From contig JAZQGH010000082.1 of NCBI GenBank assembly GCA_045539925.1, positions 1-51,937 on the forward strand: a DNA stretch of 51,937 nt, given 5' to 3'. Source of the DNA: SFWF01 sp045539925. GTDB lineage: Bacteria > Bacillota > Clostridia > Oscillospirales > Acutalibacteraceae. Numbering within the stretch: the first letter of the stretch is position 1; every line of letters starts with the position of its first letter. The notes beneath the pieces were generated by a model. It made no database searches and had not been told where the DNA came from. It saw nothing but the letters and a program-made list of their open reading frames with translations. This document shows, piece by piece, positions 48,945-51,937 of the stretch. The position numbers were made by a program, and so were the translations under genes.

Positions 48945-48989
48945 ATGGAAAAAATTAAGGTTATGTTCGTCTGCCACGGGAAGATTTGA
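48945..48989 (+). pseudogene. Truncated low-molecular-weight protein-tyrosine-phosphatase (5' stub)
   Basis: The 14 codons read MEKIKVMFVCHGKI and stop. MEKIKVMFVCHGNICRSP is the hallmark start of LMW phosphotyrosine phosphatases, whose active site is CX5R. The match is full up to CHG; then the expected Asn-Ile-Cys-Arg reads Lys-Ile-stop, and no frame downstream resumes the family. Promoter, ribosome site and start codon are intact. The gene is therefore cut within the active-site loop, which fits insertion of foreign DNA or a deletion. The sequence to 49116 shows no gene that I can name. Confidence 0.75.
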
Positions 48990-49116
48990 CCCAGAAACGG
49001 CACACCAAGCTATACAATGCTATACCACCATTTGCAACGGGTTTACCTCATTTGTACTACTCGCATACTACTTTTGAAAATAACCACATTTTGCCCCCAA
49101 CATGATACGAAACAGT

Positions 49117-49149
49117 ACAGCCGTCTCCATCACGGAGGCGGCTGTTTTT
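49117..49149 (+). terminator. Rho-independent terminator
   Basis: ACAGCCGTCTCC-ATCAC-GGAGGCGGCTGT (one G-T pair) then TTTTT: a strong 12-bp terminator on the plus strand with no intact gene before it. It is probably the end of a gene left on the incoming segment. Confidence 0.8.
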
Positions 49150-49158
49150 AATTACGGA

Positions 49159-49506
49159 TTATTTTTTGTTTTTGATTTCTTCTAATAGCTTAATTATTTC
49201 GGCAAGACCAACAAATAACACACCACTAACTATGCAGAGAAACTGTACCGTTAAAAACGCAGATAATGAGAAATTATCATATTTAATAACAACACTTCCG
49301 ATTATTCCTAAAACGATTATGAGAATCCCGAGAGCCTTTATAATCTTAGCAACTGTATTATCGGGTGCATTGTCAGAGATGTAATGTGCAGGAATCTTAT
49401 TATATTTCGGTATGGTGGAAGAAAAAGTAGCACCGCAGGAGAAACAACGGCCGGCCGATTTTTCATCAATATTTAATTTCTCATTACATTTAGGACCATT
49501 TTCCAC
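49159..49506 (-). CDS. Zinc-ribbon-like membrane protein of unknown function
   Basis: A 115-residue protein. The N-terminal part looks like a zinc ribbon, CNEKLN...GRCFSCGATF, but the first of the usual four cysteines appears to be Gly4 (ENGPKC where CPKC is normal). Three remain (7, 21, 24). Two membrane helices follow (IIKALGILIIVLGIIGSVVI and FLTVQFLCIVSGVLFVGLAE) and a charged tail. GTG start with GGGAG 10 bases before it. AT-rich, like the rest of the right end. Confidence 0.7.
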   Translation of the reverse strand: MENGPKCNEKLNIDEKSAGRCFSCGATFSSTIPKYNKIPAHYISDNAPDNTVAKIIKALGILIIVLGIIGSVVIKYDNFSLSAFLTVQFLCIVSGVLFVGLAEIIKLLEEIKNKK

Positions 49507-49802
49507 AGTTCATCACTCCCAAGTGTTATTGGTAAACTAGCATTATTATATCACTTAATATCTCAAAAATCAACCACTATGCCATATTATATTGCATAAC
49601 TCCCAAACCTCGGTTTTCGACTACGATAAAAGCAGTTTTTTTCTGTTTCTGCTTTAGATCCGCGGTATGAAAAGGCCCCCCACAGGCGAAGCCTTGATTG
49701 CATTCCACGCCGTTATGTGCTATGCTTGTGCTACAATAGGGACAAAACAATTAATTCTGTGATGAGCTATTTTTACAAACAAAGTATATTTCAATGAGAT
49801 AT
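49507..49802. other. Non-coding stretch, nothing recognised
   Basis: 296 bases without a supported gene. The left half is AT-rich. A GC-richer block at about 49660..49745 differs in composition from its surroundings and may be left over from another element. No repeat, terminator or RNA motif is clear. Confidence 0.4.
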
Positions 49803-50639
49803 TTAAGAAGAAAATTTATCCATCAGCATATCATAAAACTTATTAACAAATTCGTTTACACCATATTTTTTATAAATATAGATGATTCTTTTGTTTTCTC
49901 CTATATTTTTAAGAACTATGTTTTTTGAAAACTGTCCGTGCCATGAAAGCTCAGGAACAAACGATATTCCAAGCCCCAATTCTATACATTTTCTTATATA
50001 AAATGGGTCTTCACTTTGCAGAACAATGTGTGGCGCAAAACCTAAATTATTGCAAATTTTCAGGGTGTTTTCGTGAATACTGTTGCCGCTGCCCATTGTG
50101 ATAAAGGGCAAATCTTCAAGTTCGGAAGACGATATGTGGTTACTTAGCGAAAATGAATTTTTATTATAAGCTAATAAAAAATTTTCTTCCGCTGCTTTTG
50201 TTTTTGAATATGGTAAATCAAGCTCTTTATCGGTTATAACAATGTCAAATTCGTCAGAGAAATCATCGGCACTGTGTACGGTTATAAAATAAATTTCAGG
50301 ATACATTTTTCTGAAATTTTCAATTACCTCCATAATGACACGACGTGTAATATGTATATTTATTTTAATTATTTCTGTTTTGAGTGGATTTTTCAAAGAT
50401 TTTTTTGCATTTTCAAGCAAGTCTAAAGCCGATTTTGCGTTTTTATAAAAAAGCAAACCCGAATCATTAAGTGTTATTTTGTTGGCTTGCCTTTCAAATA
50501 AAGGTGTTTCAAGCTCGGATTCAAGACGTTTTATAGTCTGCGAAATGTTTGATTGAGGCACTAAAAATTTTTTTGCAGTTTTTGAAAAATTTTGTGTCTG
50601 CGCAGCATCACAAAAGTATTTTAATTGTAAGATTTCCAT
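49803..50639 (-). CDS. LysR-family transcriptional regulator
   Basis: A 278-residue regulator. The N-terminal winged helix is typical: MEILQLKYFCDAAQTQNFSK, VPQSNISQTIKRLESELETP, LFERQANKITLNDSG. The effector-binding domain follows from about residue 90 (IKINIHITRRVIMEVIENF...). The frame extends 18 codons upstream, but AAAGGAAG before the ATG at 50639 and the family start decide. It is divergent from the SemiSWEET-esterase pair, which it probably controls through the palindrome at 50694..50709. Low GC and AT-ending codons. Confidence 0.93.
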   Translation of the reverse strand: MEILQLKYFCDAAQTQNFSKTAKKFLVPQSNISQTIKRLESELETPLFERQANKITLNDSGLLFYKNAKSALDLLENAKKSLKNPLKTEIIKINIHITRRVIMEVIENFRKMYPEIYFITVHSADDFSDEFDIVITDKELDLPYSKTKAAEENFLLAYNKNSFSLSNHISSSELEDLPFITMGSGNSIHENTLKICNNLGFAPHIVLQSEDPFYIRKCIELGLGISFVPELSWHGQFSKNIVLKNIGENKRIIYIYKKYGVNEFVNKFYDMLMDKFSS

Positions 50640-50664
50640 TGTTGAGTCTTCCTTTCTACCTATC

Positions 50665-50693
50665 ATTATATTACAAAATACATTAACTTTCAA
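50665..50693 (-). promoter_or_regulatory. Sigma-A promoter of the LysR gene
   Basis: Minus strand TTGAAA (50688..50693), 17 bases, TATAAT (50665..50670). Confidence 0.75.
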
Positions 50694-50709
50694 GTTATAG
50701 TATTATAAC
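50694..50709. promoter_or_regulatory. Palindrome between the divergent promoters, likely LysR operator
   Basis: GTTATA-GTAT-TATAAC is a perfect 6-bp palindrome with a 4-base centre. It touches the -35 element of the lysR promoter and ends 11 bp before the -35 of the opposite promoter. This is the standard place and symmetry for a LysR-type site that both represses its own gene and activates the divergent one. Confidence 0.6.
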
Positions 50710-50720
50710 GCATTTAATGA

Positions 50721-50749
50721 TTTACATTACGGTAGATTTGTTGTAATAT
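50721..50749 (+). promoter_or_regulatory. Sigma-A promoter of the SemiSWEET-esterase operon
   Basis: TTTACA (50721..50726), 17 bases, TAATAT (50744..50749), 23 bases before the start codon. Confidence 0.65.
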
Positions 50750-50772
50750 TGAATTACGAAAGGAGAGAAAGT

Positions 50773-51069
50773 ATGGCTGAAATTTTAGAAGTAATTATGA
50801 TTGTGAGTTTTGGAGCATCGTGGCCACTTAATGTTATTAAGTCCTATAAAGCGAGAACAACTAAAGGGAAAAGTCTTGCTTTTTTGTGTCTGATTTTCTT
50901 TGGTTACATTGCGGGTATAATTTCCAAGCTTTTGAATGAGGCATACATGATGTCATTTTCTGCAAAATGGTATGTGCTTTTCTTCTATGTGCTTAATTTA
51001 ATAATGGTTGGTACAGATTTATGCCTTTATATCAGAAATTACAAACTTGATAGGGAGAATATAAAATGA
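50773..51069 (+). CDS. SemiSWEET / PQ-loop-like small transporter
   Basis: A 98-residue membrane protein with three helices. The first half reads GASWPLNVIKSYKARTTKGK, where the Pro-Leu-Asn and the following Ser-Tyr-Lys-Ala-Arg-Thr-Thr resemble the PQ-loop and T-x-x-K segment of SemiSWEETs. The second helix carries a FGYIAGI stretch, and a third (WYVLFFYVLNLIMVGTDLCL) has a conserved-looking Asn. SemiSWEETs are half-size sugar carriers working as dimers; the solute here is unknown. ATG 50773 follows AAAGGAGAG. Overlaps the next gene by four bases (ATGA). Confidence 0.8.
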   Translation: MAEILEVIMIVSFGASWPLNVIKSYKARTTKGKSLAFLCLIFFGYIAGIISKLLNEAYMMSFSAKWYVLFFYVLNLIMVGTDLCLYIRNYKLDRENIK

Positions 51070-51824
51070 AAACAGTGATAGATGTGTGTTATAATAAAAA
51101 AACCAAGCAGTATCTGGATATTTATTTGCCCGAAAGTGAAGAGTTTACGGTTGTTTTGTATTTCCACGGGGGAGGAATTGAAGCAGGCGATAAATCGGGC
51201 GAAAAAACCCTTTTTAATTATTTGGTTTCTCAGGGGATTGCGGTAGTAAGCGCTAATTATAGAATGTATCCCAATGCTAAGTATCCCGATTTTCTTATTG
51301 ATGCGGCTGATGCAACTGCGTGGGTATTTAAAAACATAGGAAATTATGGCAAAATTACGGGCATATATGTGGGCGGTAGCTCTGCAGGCGGTTATATCTC
51401 GCAGATGCTTTGTTTTGATAAAACATGGTTATCTAAACATGGAATTAAAGCTACCGATATATCAGGCTTTATACACGATGCAGGTCAGCCTACCTGTCAT
51501 TTTAATGTATTGCGTGAAAGAGGATTAGATACACGCAGGGTAATTATAGATGATTCTGCTCCGCTATATCATATAGGTGAGAGTGAGCAATATCCCCCTA
51601 TACTCATTATTGTATCGGATAACGATATACAAAACAGATATGAGCAAACAATGCTTTTGGTTTCTACCCTTAAGCACTTCGGCCACTTTGAAAAAGTGCA
51701 ATTAAAGGTTATGAACGGCACGCACTGCGCTTATGTAGGAGCTACAGACCAAAATGATGAAAGTGTACTTGGTAAGATTGTAACAGAATTTATAAAGAGA
51801 CTAACTATTAAAAGTCAAGTCTAA
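51066..51824 (+). CDS. Alpha/beta-hydrolase, esterase-like
   Basis: A 252-residue hydrolase of the BD-FAE/esterase group. The oxyanion motif FHGGGIEAGDKSG, nucleophile elbow VGGSSAGGYISQM, acid in IIVSDNDIQNR and histidine in MNGTHCAYVG form a complete catalytic set in the right order. There is no signal peptide, so it acts inside the cell, presumably on an ester brought in by the SemiSWEET protein with which it overlaps. The substrate is not known. It is probably the last gene of the pair; the 113 bases to the window end hold no recognised feature. Confidence 0.9.
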   Translation: MKTVIDVCYNKKTKQYLDIYLPESEEFTVVLYFHGGGIEAGDKSGEKTLFNYLVSQGIAVVSANYRMYPNAKYPDFLIDAADATAWVFKNIGNYGKITGIYVGGSSAGGYISQMLCFDKTWLSKHGIKATDISGFIHDAGQPTCHFNVLRERGLDTRRVIIDDSAPLYHIGESEQYPPILIIVSDNDIQNRYEQTMLLVSTLKHFGHFEKVQLKVMNGTHCAYVGATDQNDESVLGKIVTEFIKRLTIKSQV

Positions 51825-51937
51825 AAAGTAAAAATGTTGTGAATTGCATAATGGTAAAAATAGGCATAACGAAACAGACGTCGAAGACGCCGAATTTCAA
51901 ATAATTAAGAAGGTTAGGTTTTAGCTATGTAAGGTTC

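Noticed and set aside
49577..49708. A 43-codon frame on the minus strand (GTG at 49708) across the GC-richer block
   Set aside because: No ribosome site and no recognisable family. The frame is short and its composition differs from the genes around it. It may be a fragment of an old element but is not supportable as a gene.
1..51937. CRISPR arrays, rRNA genes, intact tRNA genes, phage genes or defence systems
   Set aside because: No regularly spaced repeats, rRNA segments or recognisable defence or phage proteins were found on either strand.

Overview
The window looks like the chromosome of an endospore-forming, low-to-mid GC Firmicute of the class Clostridia. An Oscillospirales/Ruminococcaceae-like gut bacterium is the best guess, inferred from gene content rather than from a marker search. 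The support is a complete spoIIIA operon, a Gram-positive cell-wall gene set (murA, D,D-carboxypeptidase, G5/3D-domain protein), a V/A-type ATPase, frequent TTG and GTG starts behind strong Shine-Dalgarno (SD) sites, and Firmicute-style ribosomal leaders.

Layout. 1-141: end of an IS3-family (IS150-like) insertion sequence cut by the window edge. 172-481: small conserved protein with its promoter. 629-5146: spoIIIAA to spoIIIAH, the mother-cell part of the sporulation feeding-tube channel. 5217-13050: Asp23 protein, PHP phosphoesterase, G5/3D cell-wall protein on the minus strand, mnmA, LUD protein, D,D-carboxypeptidase, pgi and a P-loop orphan. 13165-18252: DUF177-rpmF, then DUF512-der-plsY-gpsA. 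18339-22775: small alarmone synthetase, rpmB (minus), HAD phosphatase, dCMP deaminase, RluD-type pseudouridine synthase (minus), radC and a helical orphan. 22921-32889: V/A-ATPase genes H-I-K-E-C-F-A-B-D followed directly by argH; the K subunit carries the residues of the Na+-binding type. 32936-37726: ABC exporter (minus), murA, walJ-like hydrolase, rlmH. 37943-41955: rpmG-secE-nusG-rplK-rplA-rplJ-rplL, with several structured mRNA leaders. 42104-48846: AEC transporter and galT (minus), tyrA, pncB, lipoprotein, DUF362 ferredoxin (minus). 48945-51937: accessory-looking, AT-richer right end that begins at a truncated low-molecular-weight phosphatase gene and holds a zinc-ribbon membrane protein, a LysR regulator and a SemiSWEET-esterase pair.

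Most of the window is conserved housekeeping DNA. The points most worth a second look are: (1) two motifs resembling the ribosomal protein L1 binding site, one before rplK and one before rplA; (2) a SecE whose usual domain is preceded by about 160 residues with four predicted membrane segments; (3) the 14-codon LMW-phosphatase stub at the border of the accessory segment; (4) a 28-nt tRNA 3'-end look-alike, ending in CCA, between tyrA and pncB; (5) the LysR / SemiSWEET / esterase cassette with a palindrome between the divergent promoters; (6) alternative RNA pairings before rpmG, before the D,D-carboxypeptidase gene and before murA.

All calls were made by reading the sequence. No database search or folding program was run. 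Start codons were moved to internal ATG/GTG/TTG codons where an SD site decided the matter.
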